A stretch of DNA of 64,000 nucleotides from Paenibacillus graminis (GCF_000758705.1 NZ_CP009287.1:4216001-4280000); one strand, 5' to 3'; positions 17,507 to 26,581 are shown, counted from the first letter of the stretch. Notes: generated by a model not told the origin, from the letters alone. Made by a program: numbers and translations.

Positions 17507-17542
17507 TTTCAAGCACTGAACGAAGCTTTGGAGAGTGATCTA

Positions 17543-18118
17543 TTGTTTGTATTCATCGTAGAAATCATTAAAATATCCATTCAATTTATCGCCGATTTAA
17601 TATCCGGGGAGCTGCCTGGATATTTCTACATCTGGTGCGGTGTGTTTCTGGTCTATTCGTTCATCTATGCCTGCCTGGAGATGCGGACAAGGCTGACTGC
17701 TGCAGAATTGGCAGAAAGCTTCTTCCTTGAGTGTGCTTCACATCTTGCTGGCTGGATCATCGGTATCCTGGCGGCACGAGCATCCGTATACCTCATTGAG
17801 GATGGAATTTCTCAACACCACAAGCTTGCTCTCTATAAAATAGGCTTGCTGCTGCTGATTTCGTATGACTTTTCTGCGATCTTTTCGAGCGTTACTAACA
17901 AAGCTTTTGCCCAGCGAAATATTGCTGAAATATGCGCCTTTATTGTAGGTATGACTGCGACATATTTATTATTTATATTGTGCAGAGATTCCATTCTGCA
18001 AGGGCTCATCCTATCACAGACTTATGTCGTTACATTGTCCATCCTCAGCGGTGTTTTTGCACTTTTATACAAAATTTCATTGAGAACAGCTGGGGCACCA
18101 AAAAATTCCCAACTCTAA
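17543..18118 (+). CDS. Multi-spanning membrane protein of unknown function
   Basis: A 191-residue protein with about five or six predicted membrane helices (for example SIQFIADLI, YIWCGVFLVYSFIYACL, LAGWIIGILAARASVYLI, GMTATYLLFILC). The TTG start at 17543 follows GGAGAG by seven bases. It lies 36 bases after the AraC-type regulator on the same strand and may be co-transcribed with it. I do not recognise the family. Confidence 0.6.
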   Translation: MFVFIVEIIKISIQFIADLISGELPGYFYIWCGVFLVYSFIYACLEMRTRLTAAELAESFFLECASHLAGWIIGILAARASVYLIEDGISQHHKLALYKIGLLLLISYDFSAIFSSVTNKAFAQRNIAEICAFIVGMTATYLLFILCRDSILQGLILSQTYVVTLSILSGVFALLYKISLRTAGAPKNSQL

Positions 18119-18159
18119 AAAACTATTTTCTCTTAAAAATTATGGTTTTTTCGCTGAAG

Positions 18160-18334
18160 CTATGCTATACTCTTGGCACAAGGAAAGGAGGTGCGTTCAC
18201 ATCAATCATGACATGTTGAACGTATCCCTTACCCGGACCAACGGCTGATTTATTGGCCCTGGTGGCGCGGGATACGGATCAAATTTTTAATTAGCGCCTC
18301 GGGTAGAGAGACCGTCTTCGGACGGTCTTTTTTC
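18160..18334 (+). ncRNA. Candidate structured small RNA or leader with its own terminator
   Basis: An extended -10 (TGC-TATACT, 18166-18171) precedes a strong AAAGGAGGTG. The 8-base arms CGTATCCC (18221-18228) and GGGATACG (18269-18276) enclose a second stem (ACCA..GGC / GCC..TGGT). A GGCGC/GCGCC pair (18264-18268 and 18294-18298) crosses the first stem, giving a possible pseudoknot or switch. A terminator ends the unit. No full gene follows. A readable frame interrupted by one TGA spans the structure. Function is not known. Confidence 0.45.
18309..18334 (+). terminator. Terminator of the candidate small RNA
   Basis: AGACCGTC-TTCG-GACGGTCT is a perfect 8-bp stem with a stable tetraloop, followed by TTTTT. 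Confidence 0.9.
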
Positions 18335-18362
18335 ATTTTCCATTTATACAGGACTGCCTAAC

Positions 18363-18409
18363 AAAAAACCACTACGCCAGCTTCCGGGTCAGCTGAGGCA
18401 GTGGTTTTT
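18363..18409 (-). terminator. Terminator after the 38-residue ORF
   Basis: AAAAACCACT...CAGCT pairs with AGCTGAGGCAGTGGTTTTT. On the minus strand it ends in a T-run and lies 20 bases after the small ORF stop. Confidence 0.75.
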
Positions 18410-18428
18410 CGTTCATACTATATCGGTC

Positions 18429-18545
18429 TTATGATTTACGATTGGTATAAAAATCAATAATATCATTTACAGTGCGGAGCGGCTCCGCTTCCTTGTGGAC
18501 AGTGTCCACGTCTGGCTTGAGTTCTTCACGCGTATTCGTAGTCAC
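18429..18545 (-). CDS. Small acidic 38-residue protein
   Basis: A short reading frame starting with GTG after AAAGGAA. The product begins MTTNTREELKPDVDTV and ends DIIDFYTNRKS; it is hydrophilic with no membrane segment. A terminator follows its stop codon directly, which supports it as a real unit. I do not recognise it. Confidence 0.5.
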   Translation of the reverse strand: MTTNTREELKPDVDTVHKEAEPLRTVNDIIDFYTNRKS

Positions 18546-18750
18546 TATTGTTCATTCCTTTCGATAGTTGAAATAGCTGTATCTGGGCTGCAAGTATTTT
18601 TCGGCACCTCTAATATATACCCCAAAATCAGGATAGTAACGCACATCTGCTCGCATTTTTCAAAGTATTCTGTTTTTCTCATGTTCCTTTCAGCATTCGC
18701 TTAGATTTTTTGTTCACTTTCTTTTCCCGTAAAAAGGATATATTCACAAG
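18546..18750. other. Intergenic region, nothing recognised
   Basis: About 200 bases between the small ORF and the trmD terminator hold no supportable gene. A promoter for the small ORF must lie here but no good match to a sigma-A consensus is seen. Confidence 0.4.
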
Positions 18751-18790
18751 AAAAAGCGCCCCATCAACATAGTATACGTTAACAGGACGC
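18751..18790 (-). terminator. Terminator after trmD
   Basis: On the minus strand GCGTCC pairs with GGGGCGC-type sequence (one G-T pair) around a long loop and is followed by TTTTTC, 30 bases after trmD. Confidence 0.55.
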
Positions 18791-18819
18791 CAAATATTCC
18801 ATTTTATAGTAAATTTCCA

Positions 18820-19680
18820 CTAATTCTTATTGCTGCCTTGTTCTTTCAGGCGTTTGAGCGTCGCCTTGTCCTTTGCCGTTAGTTCAACTGTCTCCAGCAG
18901 ATCCGGCCGGCGCTCCAACGTCCGCTGCAGGGCCTGCTCCCGCCGCCACACTTCAATGTTGGCATGATGCCCGCTGAGCAGAATATCCGGCACCTTCCAG
19001 CCGCGGAACTCCGCCGGACGGGTATAATGCGGATACTCCAGCAGACCTGTGCTGAACGAATCTGTCACCGCTGAAGTCTCATTTCCCAGCGCCCCGGGCT
19101 GCAGCCGCACAATCGAGTCAATTACCGTCAGCGCAGGCAGCTCGCCCCCGGTCAGGACATAGTCCCCAATAGAGAGCTCATCGGTCACCAAATGTTCCCG
19201 GATCCGCTCATCATAACCTTCATAATGGCCACAGATAAAAATCAGATGCTCTTCCCGTGCCAATTCCTCGGCAATCTGCTGATTATAGGTCCGGCCTTGC
19301 GGACACATCAGAATGATGCGCGGCTGCGCCCGGGTGGTACTTCCCCCGTTAACAACAGCAGATTCTCCATTACCATGCGGGAGATGCACATTATTCGCTT
19401 CACCAACTTGTTCGCCTTCCCATCCAGACAGCTCCAGATTGCCGGAAGCGGCTAGCACATGCTCCACTGCGGCAAATATAGGGTCAGGCTTCAGCACCAT
19501 TCCCCCGCCGCCGCCATAAGGCGTATCATCAACACTGTTGTGTTTGTTCCCCGAGTAGTCACGGAAATTGACCGCATTCAGCGAGACGATGCCTTTTTCA
19601 CGGGCCTTGCCAAGAATACTAGTGCTGAATACGCCCTCACACATTTCCGGAAAAAGCGTCAGCACATCGATCCGCATCAT
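18820..19680 (-). CDS. trmD: tRNA (guanine-N1)-methyltransferase
   Basis: It methylates G37 next to the anticodon of several tRNAs using S-adenosylmethionine. The SPOUT trefoil-knot motifs are visible: [48 protein letters not shown] and [17 protein letters not shown]. At 286 residues it is about 40 longer than usual because of an insertion between EHV and PRIIL (roughly residues 72-110). The insertion includes repeated Gly, Asn and Ser. Its ATG overlaps the rimM stop by four bases. Confidence 0.96.
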   Translation of the reverse strand: MMRIDVLTLFPEMCEGVFSTSILGKAREKGIVSLNAVNFRDYSGNKHNSVDDTPYGGGGGMVLKPDPIFAAVEHVLAASGNLELSGWEGEQVGEANNVHLPHGNGESAVVNGGSTTRAQPRIILMCPQGRTYNQQIAEELAREEHLIFICGHYEGYDERIREHLVTDELSIGDYVLTGGELPALTVIDSIVRLQPGALGNETSAVTDSFSTGLLEYPHYTRPAEFRGWKVPDILLSGHHANIEVWRREQALQRTLERRPDLLETVELTAKDKATLKRLKEQGSNKN

Positions 19681-20201
19681 GGCAGCAGCCCTTCCATCAG
19701 ATGCACCGTGATTTTTTTGGCCTGAATATCTACGTCGAGCACAACGTCGTTAATGACCGGAATCAGAATATCCTGACCTTTAGCCGGCTTCACCACCCAT
19801 ACATCATTGGCCCCGGGCTGCAGAATTTCTTTTATGGTGCCCAGCGGCTGACTGTCATCCTCATCAGTATACACCTCACAGCCAACGATCTGGTGGAAAT
19901 AATATTCATTTTCCGGCAGCTCCACCAAATCCCCGCTGGGGACCTTCAGGAGACTTCCTTTATATTTCTCGATCTGATTGATGTTGGTATATCCCATTAA
20001 TCTGACAATATACATCCCTTTATGCTCGCGGGAGGATTCCACCGTCACCTCGAATTTCGGGCTTCCATCGGCGGGAACCACGAGCAGCTTTTTGCCCGGT
20101 GCAAAACGGACCTCCGGAAAATCGGTGGAGGACAATATTTTGATCTCCCCGCGGATTCCATGTGTATTGACCAGCCTGCCTACGTTCAGCTCTTCCGTCA
20201 T
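19677..20201 (-). CDS. rimM: 16S rRNA processing protein RimM
   Basis: A 30S maturation factor that binds ribosomal protein S19. The RimM N-terminal barrel ([18 protein letters not shown]) and the PRC-barrel C-terminal domain ([41 protein letters not shown]) are both present in 174 residues. I chose the ATG at 20201 because GGAGAGG lies just upstream; the frame is open for 21 more codons without a site. It is coupled to trmD by a four-base overlap. Confidence 0.95.
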   Translation of the reverse strand: MTEELNVGRLVNTHGIRGEIKILSSTDFPEVRFAPGKKLLVVPADGSPKFEVTVESSREHKGMYIVRLMGYTNINQIEKYKGSLLKVPSGDLVELPENEYYFHQIVGCEVYTDEDDSQPLGTIKEILQPGANDVWVVKPAKGQDILIPVINDVVLDVDIQAKKITVHLMEGLLP

Positions 20202-20311
20202 CTGATCCTCTCCTTCGTCTGTTCCTGTACAGCGTAAACTTAGCTCTTCTATATATTTCAACAAAAAGGAGCCGGGATATACTATCCCTAGCCCCTCATT
20301 GAACGCATTCT

Positions 20312-20542
20312 TTAAGATAAGATATCCACGGTAACGCGTTTATCGCTCTTGACTGCTGCAGATGTGACCACGGTACGAAGCGCTTTGGCGATTCTACCCT
20401 GTTTGCCAATGACCTTGCCGACATCCTCTGGATGTACCGACAGTTCATATACAATCAGGTGATCCTTCTCCACGGTCCGTACAGCCACATCTTCTGGATG
20501 ATCCACTAAAGCCTTAGCAATAACTCCAACTAATTCTTCCAT
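20312..20542 (-). CDS. khpA: KH-domain RNA-binding protein KhpA (YlqC)
   Basis: A 76-residue single KH-domain protein. The GxxG loop is in VGKVIGKQGRIAKALR. KhpA proteins bind RNA together with KhpB and affect cell division and envelope synthesis in Firmicutes. The ATG at 20542 follows GAGGG; an upstream TTG is less likely. It lies 22 bases after rpsP on the same strand. Confidence 0.92.
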   Translation of the reverse strand: MEELVGVIAKALVDHPEDVAVRTVEKDHLIVYELSVHPEDVGKVIGKQGRIAKALRTVVTSAAVKSDKRVTVDILS

Positions 20543-20564
20543 AGAGGACCCTCGCAATCAGTCA

Positions 20565-20837
20565 TTATTTCTGTTGCTTCAGCTCATGGAACTTCTTCAT
20601 CACGCCTGCTTTGGAAAGCAGATTGCGGACGGTGTCAGATGCCTGCGCACCTGTTTGAAGCCATTTAAGAGCTTTTTCCTCATCGATCTTAACTACTGCC
20701 GGTACTTCAATCGGATTATAATAACCGATTTCCTCGATAAAACGGCCGTCACGAGGGGACCGGGAATCGGAAACCACTACACGATAGAAAGGCGCTTTAT
20801 GTGCACCCATTCTTTTCAGACGAATACGTACTGCCAC
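20565..20837 (-). CDS. rpsP: 30S ribosomal protein S16
   Basis: A 90-residue S16 protein starting at GTG (20837) six bases after GGAGGTG. Typical segments are [38 protein letters not shown] and [11 protein letters not shown]. It leads the rpsP-khpA-rimM-trmD run. Confidence 0.97.
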   Translation of the reverse strand: MAVRIRLKRMGAHKAPFYRVVVSDSRSPRDGRFIEEIGYYNPIEVPAVVKIDEEKALKWLQTGAQASDTVRNLLSKAGVMKKFHELKQQK

Positions 20838-20867
20838 GAAATTCACCTCCTTAAAATAGTTTCGATC

Positions 20868-21030
20868 CCTCCCAAACCCTCCCTTAGCCAAGGGAGGGCC
20901 CCAAGGGCTCTGCCCTCTGGACACCCGATTAAGTGCAACTGGCGTGGGCGTTCAGGCTGGCGGGACTTGGGTTATTGGGAGTAAGGACCGCTTGACGTCC
21001 CTGCGGGACACGCTTAACTGCGGCGGCACC
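20868..21030. repeat. Candidate dispersed intergenic repeat (REP/MITE-like)
   Basis: A GC-rich non-coding stretch unlike its surroundings. It starts with the palindrome CCCTCCCTTAGCCAAGGGAGGG, continues with CAAGGGCTCTGCCCTCTGG, and holds GTCCCTGCGGGAC. Such palindromic blocks are typical of dispersed repeats in Paenibacillus intergenic DNA. Only one copy is in this window, so this is a suspicion. Confidence 0.35.
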
Positions 21031-21087
21031 TTGGGACGGGTAAAGATTTAAAAATTGAGATCAAAAGACTAAAGATCAAAACCCTCT

Positions 21088-21259
21088 TGATCATCTGATG
21101 TTGTACTATGTCTGATCTTTATAAAGACTAAGATCAAAAGACTAAGATCAAAAGACTAAGATCAAAAGACTAAGATCAAAAGACTAAGATCAAAAGACTA
21201 AGATCAAGAGACTAAAATCAAAACCGTCTGATCATCTGATGTTGTACTATGTCTGATCT
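21088..21259. repeat. Tandem 14-bp repeats inside a 31-bp direct repeat
   Basis: Seven tandem copies of AGACTAAGATCAAA (21125-21222, the last two degenerate) are flanked by two exact 31-bp copies (21088-21118 and 21229-21259) that begin TGATCATCTGATGTTG. More degenerate copies of the 14-mer precede the first 31-mer. The block fills the gap downstream of ffh. Confidence 0.9.
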
Positions 21260-21278
21260 ATGGTAAAGCTTATTAAGA

Positions 21279-22664
21279 TCAGCGGAAAGGAAACTTCATG
21301 CCTTTGCCGCCAAGACCCTTGAGCTGCTTCATGGCGTTTTTCTTGCCGCCCTTCCCTCCGCCGCCCATCATGCCGGAGAACTGCTTCATCATCTTACGCA
21401 TTTCATCGAACTGTTTGATGAGTCGGTTGACCTCCGCCACGTTGGTACCGCTGCCGGCAGCGATGCGCTTACGGCGGTTGTGGTTGATGATCTCAGGCTG
21501 GGCTTTTTCAGCCTTGGTCATGGAATGAACAATGGCTTCGACGCGGCCCATCTGCTTGTCATCGACCTTGAGATCCTTCATGCCCTTGGCTTTGTTCATG
21601 CCAGGCAGCATGTCGAGAATCTGGTCGATCGGACCAAGTTTCTTGACCTGATCCATCTGTTCCAGGAAGTCGTCGAACGTAAATTCCGCATTGCGCATCT
21701 TACGTTCCATTTCCTTCGCTTTTTCGGTATCGATATTGGCCTGGGCCTTCTCGATCAGCGACAGCATATCGCCCATTCCGAGAATCCGCGATGCCATACG
21801 CTCCGGATGGAAAGGCTCCAGTGCATCAATCTTTTCGCCTAGTGCAGCGAATTTGATTGGGCAGCCCGTGACGGCCTTGACAGACAGCGCAGCACCGCCG
21901 CGGGTGTCGCCATCAAGCTTCGTCAGCACTACGCCGGTAAGCTCCAGCTGCTTGTTGAAGCTGTCCGCAACGTTGACGGCATCCTGACCGGTCATAGCAT
22001 CTACGACCAACAGCACTTCGTCAGGATTGGTAACAGTGTGGATCTGCTTCAGTTCGTCCATCAGCTCTTCATCAATATGCAGGCGGCCTGCCGTATCGAT
22101 AATTACGTAGTCCAGGTTGTTGTCCTTGGCATGCTGAACAGCTTGTCTGGCGATTTCCACCGGACTGGTCTGATCACCCAGCGTAAATACAGGAACCTTG
22201 ATCTGTTCTCCCAGTATCTGCAGCTGCTTAATCGCAGCCGGGCGGTAAATATCCCCCGCTACGAGCAGCGGGCGGTGGTTGCCCTTCTGCAGCAGCTTAG
22301 CCAGCTTGCCTGAAGTGGTCGTCTTTCCGGCCCCTTGCAGACCAGCCATCATAATTACTGTTGGCGGCTTGTTCGACTTGGCCAGCTTGGCCTGGCTTCC
22401 GCCCATCAGCTCGGTCAGTTCCTTGTTAACGATATCAATGATCACCATGCCGGGAGTAAAGCTGTCCATTACTTCCTTGCCGATGGACTTCTCCTTCACC
22501 TTGGACACGAAGTCCTTGACTACTTTGAAGTTAACATCGGCTTCCAGAAGCGCCAGCCGTACTTCACGCATGGCCTCGTTCACGTCATCTTCGGATACTT
22601 TACCTTTGCCGCGCAGCTTGCTGAACACATTCTGCAATCTTCCGGTTAATCCTTCAAACGCCAT
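21279..22664 (-). CDS. ffh: Signal recognition particle protein Ffh
   Basis: The SRP54 GTPase that directs nascent membrane proteins to FtsY and the translocon. N domain (FEGLTGRLQNVFSKL), Walker A GLQGAGKTTTSGKLA, DTAGRLHIDEELM and TKLDGDTRGGAAL are followed by the Met-rich M domain. The C-terminal end is Gly/Met/Lys-rich (FSGMMGGGGKGGKK). The length of 461 residues is typical. It lies 21 bases after ylxM. Confidence 0.98.
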   Translation of the reverse strand: MAFEGLTGRLQNVFSKLRGKGKVSEDDVNEAMREVRLALLEADVNFKVVKDFVSKVKEKSIGKEVMDSFTPGMVIIDIVNKELTELMGGSQAKLAKSNKPPTVIMMAGLQGAGKTTTSGKLAKLLQKGNHRPLLVAGDIYRPAAIKQLQILGEQIKVPVFTLGDQTSPVEIARQAVQHAKDNNLDYVIIDTAGRLHIDEELMDELKQIHTVTNPDEVLLVVDAMTGQDAVNVADSFNKQLELTGVVLTKLDGDTRGGAALSVKAVTGCPIKFAALGEKIDALEPFHPERMASRILGMGDMLSLIEKAQANIDTEKAKEMERKMRNAEFTFDDFLEQMDQVKKLGPIDQILDMLPGMNKAKGMKDLKVDDKQMGRVEAIVHSMTKAEKAQPEIINHNRRKRIAAGSGTNVAEVNRLIKQFDEMRKMMKQFSGMMGGGGKGGKKNAMKQLKGLGGKGMKFPFR

Positions 22665-22685
22665 ATGCAGCTTTCTCCCTTCATG

Positions 22686-23042
22686 CTACTCTAACCTCTG
22701 CAAACGGTCCACGAGCTCCGCGAACCGCAGTGTATATTGCTCAGGCAGCATCCCATTCTCCGGCAGTCTGCGCAGTTCTTCTAAGTATTTGTTGCGGCTC
22801 TCATGCTTCTTAAGCAATCCCAGCTTCTCTTCATAATTCTCCAGCACCTGTTCGGCACGCTTGATGTGCTCATATACGGCCTGGCGGCTGATCTCAAATT
22901 CAGCGGCGATTTCTCCCAGGGAGAAGTCATCGTGAAAATAATATTTAAGAAACGTTTGCTGCTTATCCGTAAGCAGCCGTTCATAAAAAGCAAATAACAA
23001 GTTAATCCGGTTGGTTTTCTCGAGCCTATTCTCCTGACTCAT
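22686..23042 (-). CDS. ylxM: YlxM/p13-like DNA-binding protein
   Basis: A 118-residue sigma-70-region-4-like helix-turn-helix protein ([26 protein letters not shown] then [13 protein letters not shown]). YlxM proteins are consistently encoded just before ffh and in Streptococcus modulate SRP activity. The ATG at 23042 follows AGGGAG by eight bases. Confidence 0.93.
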   Translation of the reverse strand: MSQENRLEKTNRINLLFAFYERLLTDKQQTFLKYYFHDDFSLGEIAAEFEISRQAVYEHIKRAEQVLENYEEKLGLLKKHESRNKYLEELRRLPENGMLPEQYTLRFAELVDRLQRLE

Positions 23043-23203
23043 TAAGGGCACTCCCTTCGTCAAGGAAAAACACTTTACAGCTTCACAACGTCCCTTATGA
23101 TACCTAAAACAAAGAAAGATGTCAAGCCTTTTTGCTTGTCATCTTTTCCTTTGTCAAACAGCAGCGGTTTTATCGTCCAAATCCCTTGAGACAAAGCGCT
23201 ATT

Positions 23204-23851
23204 TCAGTGAATAGGCAGCACGTAAAGAAGGACTACAAAAAAGTGGACGACCGTCCCTCCGAGCACAAACAAATGCCAGATGGCATGATGATAAGGAAAT
23301 CCCCGCCACACATAAAAAACCGTTCCCAGGGTATACAGCAGACCGCCAACCAGCAGCAGGGTCATGCCCCCATCCGCCATCACCGCAGACAGCGGGTTCC
23401 AGGCGATCACAATCATCCAGCCCATGGCGATATAGAAAATAGTGGACATGAACAGGAATTTCTTGACGAAAAAGGCTTTGAAGAACACCCCGAACACTGC
23501 TACGCCCCAGGCAATGCCGAACAGGGTCCAGCCGAGTGTCCCCCGGATTGCCACCAGCATAAAGGGGGTGTAAGTACCGGCTATGAACAAGTAGATGGAG
23601 GAATGGTCCAGAAATTCAAAAAAATCCTTTGCTTTTCCTTCCCTAAGACTATGCACCATTGTTGAATTAATATACAGCAACAGCATCGTGGCACCGTAAA
23701 TGGAGAAGCTGACTACATGCCAGGCTGTACCGTTCTGTACAGCGAAGACAACCAACAGCACTAGCGCAGCTATGCTTAAGAGTACTCCAATCCCATGTGT
23801 TACCGCATTTGCAACCTCTTCCTTGCGGCTGTATGTGTGTGTATTAGCCAT
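23204..23851 (-). CDS. Hemolysin III / PAQR-family membrane protein
   Basis: A 215-residue protein with seven membrane helices of the HlyIII (YqfA, PAQR-related) family. Signature segments are EEVANAVTHGIGVLLS near the N terminus, INSTMVHSL with FFEFLDHSSIYLFIAGTYTPF, and the C-terminal YHHAIWHLFVLGGTVVHF; their Ser and His residues bind zinc in this family. I chose the ATG at 23851 for its AAGGA site. The physiological role is unclear despite the name. Confidence 0.92.
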   Translation of the reverse strand: MANTHTYSRKEEVANAVTHGIGVLLSIAALVLLVVFAVQNGTAWHVVSFSIYGATMLLLYINSTMVHSLREGKAKDFFEFLDHSSIYLFIAGTYTPFMLVAIRGTLGWTLFGIAWGVAVFGVFFKAFFVKKFLFMSTIFYIAMGWMIVIAWNPLSAVMADGGMTLLLVGGLLYTLGTVFYVWRGFPYHHAIWHLFVLGGTVVHFFVVLLYVLPIH

Positions 23852-23943
23852 CTCACTAATCCTTCCATTGTACGCTTTCCTTCTATTATATTCCTTTTGG
23901 CGAATACCTTCCACCTTGCTCTGGTTAGCGTGTCTTTAGCCGG

Positions 23944-25461
23944 CTATAGTTGATAAAGCTCTGTATATTTGGTTTCCAGATAATCGGCCAGATAATCGGG
24001 ATTCAGCGGCTCACCTGTTACCTGTTCAATAATTTGCGATGGGGTCAGGCTTTGACCATAACGGTAGATTTTCTCTGTAAGCCATTCCTTGACCGGCAGC
24101 AGATTCCCGGCGGCAATCAAATTTTCGAACTCCGGCAGCTCTTGGCGCAGCGTATTCAAAATTTGCGCGGCATACATATTGCCCAGGGAGTAGGAGGCAA
24201 AGTAACCGAAGTCCCCGCCGGACCAGTGAACATCCTGCAGCACGCCCAGCGCATTGCTTGGAGGTGTAATCCCAAGGTACTCCTGATACTTGGCATTCCA
24301 TACCCCAGGCAGATCTTTAACCTCCAGTCCTTCATTAAAAATCAGCTTCTCAATCTCATAACGGATAATGATATGCAGATTATAGGTCAGCTCGTCGGCT
24401 TCAATGCGGATGAAGGAATTCGCCACACTGTTGATCGCACGGTAGAAGTCCTCCATGTCCACACCGGCAAGCTGCTCGGGAAAATGCTGCTGCAGATCGC
24501 CATAGTAGCGGTGCCAGAAGGCGCGGCTGCGGCCGATCATATTTTCCCATAGTCTGGACTGGGATTCGTGGATGCCCATAGAAGCGCCCTGAGCCAGCGG
24601 TGTGCCGACAAGCTCCTTGCTGATGTTCTGTTCATAGAGTGCATGTCCGCCTTCGTGCAGCGAGCTGAATACAGCACTTGTAACATTGTCCGGCAAGTAG
24701 TTCGTCGTGATGCGGACATCCCCCGGATTGAGTCCGGTAGCGAACGGATGAACACTCTCGTCCAGGCGTCCGGCTTCAAAATCAAAACCCATTTGCTCAA
24801 GAATGAACAAACCGAACTTCTCCTGCTGCTCCTTCGGAAAAATCTGGGCAAGAAACTCCGTATCGGGCTTGTTCGGCGCAGCCGAAATAGCCTCCACAAG
24901 CGGAACGAGGCGGCTGCGCAGTCGGCCGAATATGTCGTCCAGCTTCTCTACCGTCAGGTCAGGCTCGTACATGTCAAGCAGGGTGTCATAACGGGAGTCT
25001 TTTACCCCCCAATGATCGATGAACTCCTGTGTAAAGGCTACGATTTTGCTCAAATAAGGCTCAAAGGAATTAAAATCGCCGCTCTCCTTGGCTTCCTCCC
25101 AAATGGTCTGCGCATGAGCGGTGAGTACGGAATACTCCTCATAGCTTTTGGCAGGAATGCTCTGGCTGCGCTCATACTCCTTGCGGCAATCCTTGACGAT
25201 TTTATTCTGGACGTCGCTCAACTGACTCATGACCTCCGGGCGGCTGAAAAATTGTGTGAACTCGCCCATTTCAGTTGAAGTCTGCAGTCTGAAGATTTCC
25301 CCGCTGATGAGCCCAATAGAATTGGAACGGGTCTCTACACCTTTGCGCGGCGCACCCGTCCGCAAATCCCAATGCATCAGGCTTATTGCCTCTGTGTACC
25401 CGCTAAGCTTAGATAACAGCCCGCTGAATTTCTCCCACTCTTCCTTGACCAGTTGTTCCAT
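23944..25461 (-). CDS. Carboxypeptidase Taq (M32 metallopeptidase)
   Basis: A 505-residue M32 zinc carboxypeptidase. The zinc motif HEGGH occurs in SSLHEGGHALYEQ, with the third ligand expected in the following helix (HESQSRLWEN). Other family segments are MHWDLRTGAPRKG, DVRITTNYLP and IRIEADELTYNLHIIIR. It removes C-terminal residues from peptides in the cytoplasm. It stands alone on the minus strand. Confidence 0.96.
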   Translation of the reverse strand: MEQLVKEEWEKFSGLLSKLSGYTEAISLMHWDLRTGAPRKGVETRSNSIGLISGEIFRLQTSTEMGEFTQFFSRPEVMSQLSDVQNKIVKDCRKEYERSQSIPAKSYEEYSVLTAHAQTIWEEAKESGDFNSFEPYLSKIVAFTQEFIDHWGVKDSRYDTLLDMYEPDLTVEKLDDIFGRLRSRLVPLVEAISAAPNKPDTEFLAQIFPKEQQEKFGLFILEQMGFDFEAGRLDESVHPFATGLNPGDVRITTNYLPDNVTSAVFSSLHEGGHALYEQNISKELVGTPLAQGASMGIHESQSRLWENMIGRSRAFWHRYYGDLQQHFPEQLAGVDMEDFYRAINSVANSFIRIEADELTYNLHIIIRYEIEKLIFNEGLEVKDLPGVWNAKYQEYLGITPPSNALGVLQDVHWSGGDFGYFASYSLGNMYAAQILNTLRQELPEFENLIAAGNLLPVKEWLTEKIYRYGQSLTPSQIIEQVTGEPLNPDYLADYLETKYTELYQL

Positions 25462-25608
25462 GGCCTAACACCCGCTTTCTCTATTTTTACCAGCTCCTCT
25501 TGATGATACTTTTTTAAATCTATATAATCAACAACACCTGCAAGAAATAGCTAACACGAGTCCAGGCCGTCAATTGCGGGTAGCACGATTCATCAAAAGC
25601 CCCCGAGG

Positions 25609-25731
25609 TCATCCCTGACTAGGCTCTTCTGCATACTCAATCAATTCAGAAATGCCTTTCAATTCTAAAGCAAACATAATATTTTCGGAGGACCCAGCTT
25701 TCGATCTATTATCAGCCATATGCACAATCAT
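25609..25731 (-). CDS. Small 40-residue protein
   Basis: A short frame with ATG at 25731 following GGGAAGG. The product has a basic polar start and an acidic amphipathic helix (ENIMFALELKGISELIEYAEE). The composition and ribosome binding site favour a real gene. Not recognised. Confidence 0.45.
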   Translation of the reverse strand: MIVHMADNRSKAGSSENIMFALELKGISELIEYAEEPSQG

Positions 25732-25780
25732 TCAATCCTTCCCTCTCATAAAGTATAGCATCTACTAAGAGTGAGGCTAG

Positions 25781-26233
25781 GTGAATATGATGAGTATTCA
25801 GTTTTTGGATATGCGCATCTCACAGGATAGTGCAGTGGATATACCAGGTATTAATTTGGTCCGTTCGGGTGCGATTTTCGGTGACATTGGACTACAAACC
25901 TCAAATGTCACACCTGCAAATGCAAGCCTGGTAAGAGTCACATTAAATGCTTATGTAAGGCTTAGTGTTGATGTTAGTGTTATAGTACAGAATGATGTTA
26001 CTTTTAGCATTTACCGCAATAATACATTAATCTTTAGTACAACGTACCCGGGAAACATCAATAATACAGTGACCCAATACGAAATGGTAGGAATAACCGC
26101 TGTTGACTTCCCCCCGGCTAGTGATGTGCTCACAGGCCAAATTCAATATACCATTTTAGCATCGGCCATTAGGACTGCAACTCTAGGAGCAAGAAGTTTC
26201 AGCGGAATTGCAGTAGCAGGTAATGGACAATGA
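25781..26233 (+). CDS. Beta-rich hypothetical protein, possibly spore surface
   Basis: A 150-residue, Cys-free protein made mostly of predicted beta strands (VRVTLNAYVRLSVDVSV, FSIYRNNTLIFSTTY) with abundant Asn, Thr and Val. The pattern recalls the C-terminal jelly-roll domains of BclA-type exosporium proteins, but no diagnostic motif is seen. GC content is lower than in neighbours, which may indicate transfer. It is followed closely by a second beta-rich gene. Confidence 0.5.
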   Translation: MNMMSIQFLDMRISQDSAVDIPGINLVRSGAIFGDIGLQTSNVTPANASLVRVTLNAYVRLSVDVSVIVQNDVTFSIYRNNTLIFSTTYPGNINNTVTQYEMVGITAVDFPPASDVLTGQIQYTILASAIRTATLGARSFSGIAVAGNGQ

Positions 26234-26242
26234 TCGTACAGA

Positions 26243-26581
26243 GTGTATTTCCCCGGAGGTTTCGGGATAAAACGGAAAAGTTTTAAATTAGTTGCAGCAA
26301 AAGCACGTATTACACAGAACCTTGGGAATGGCTTTCGACGTTTCGTATTTACTAGAAAGGTGATCGCACCAGGAGGTTCTGTAGAAATTAGTATGTTAGC
26401 TGGAGGAAATAGGAAGGTAATCTCTGGCGGTTGGTCAATTAGACCTGGTGATCCAAAAACTAAAGACGTGTTCTCAACAGAATCTTATCCTAGAACTGAT
26501 AACGAATGGGTGATAACTGTCTGGAATAATAGTACTGATTTTCAAATAGTCATCCCTTACTTAATTGATAAGAGAGGGTAA
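26243..26581 (+). CDS. Beta-rich hypothetical protein
   Basis: A 112-residue protein starting at GTG nine bases after the preceding gene. The middle contains a GGWSIRPGD segment followed by SYPRTDNEWVITVWN, a pattern (GG-x-S, then SYP, then W-x-V-x-N) seen at the C termini of some secreted or phage-tail beta domains. Low GC, as for its neighbour. Function unknown. Confidence 0.45.
   Translation: MYFPGGFGIKRKSFKLVAAKARITQNLGNGFRRFVFTRKVIAPGGSVEISMLAGGNRKVISGGWSIRPGDPKTKDVFSTESYPRTDNEWVITVWNNSTDFQIVIPYLIDKRG

Noticed and set aside
21125..21222. CRISPR array
   Set aside because: The 14-base units are directly adjacent with no unique spacers and no cas genes nearby.
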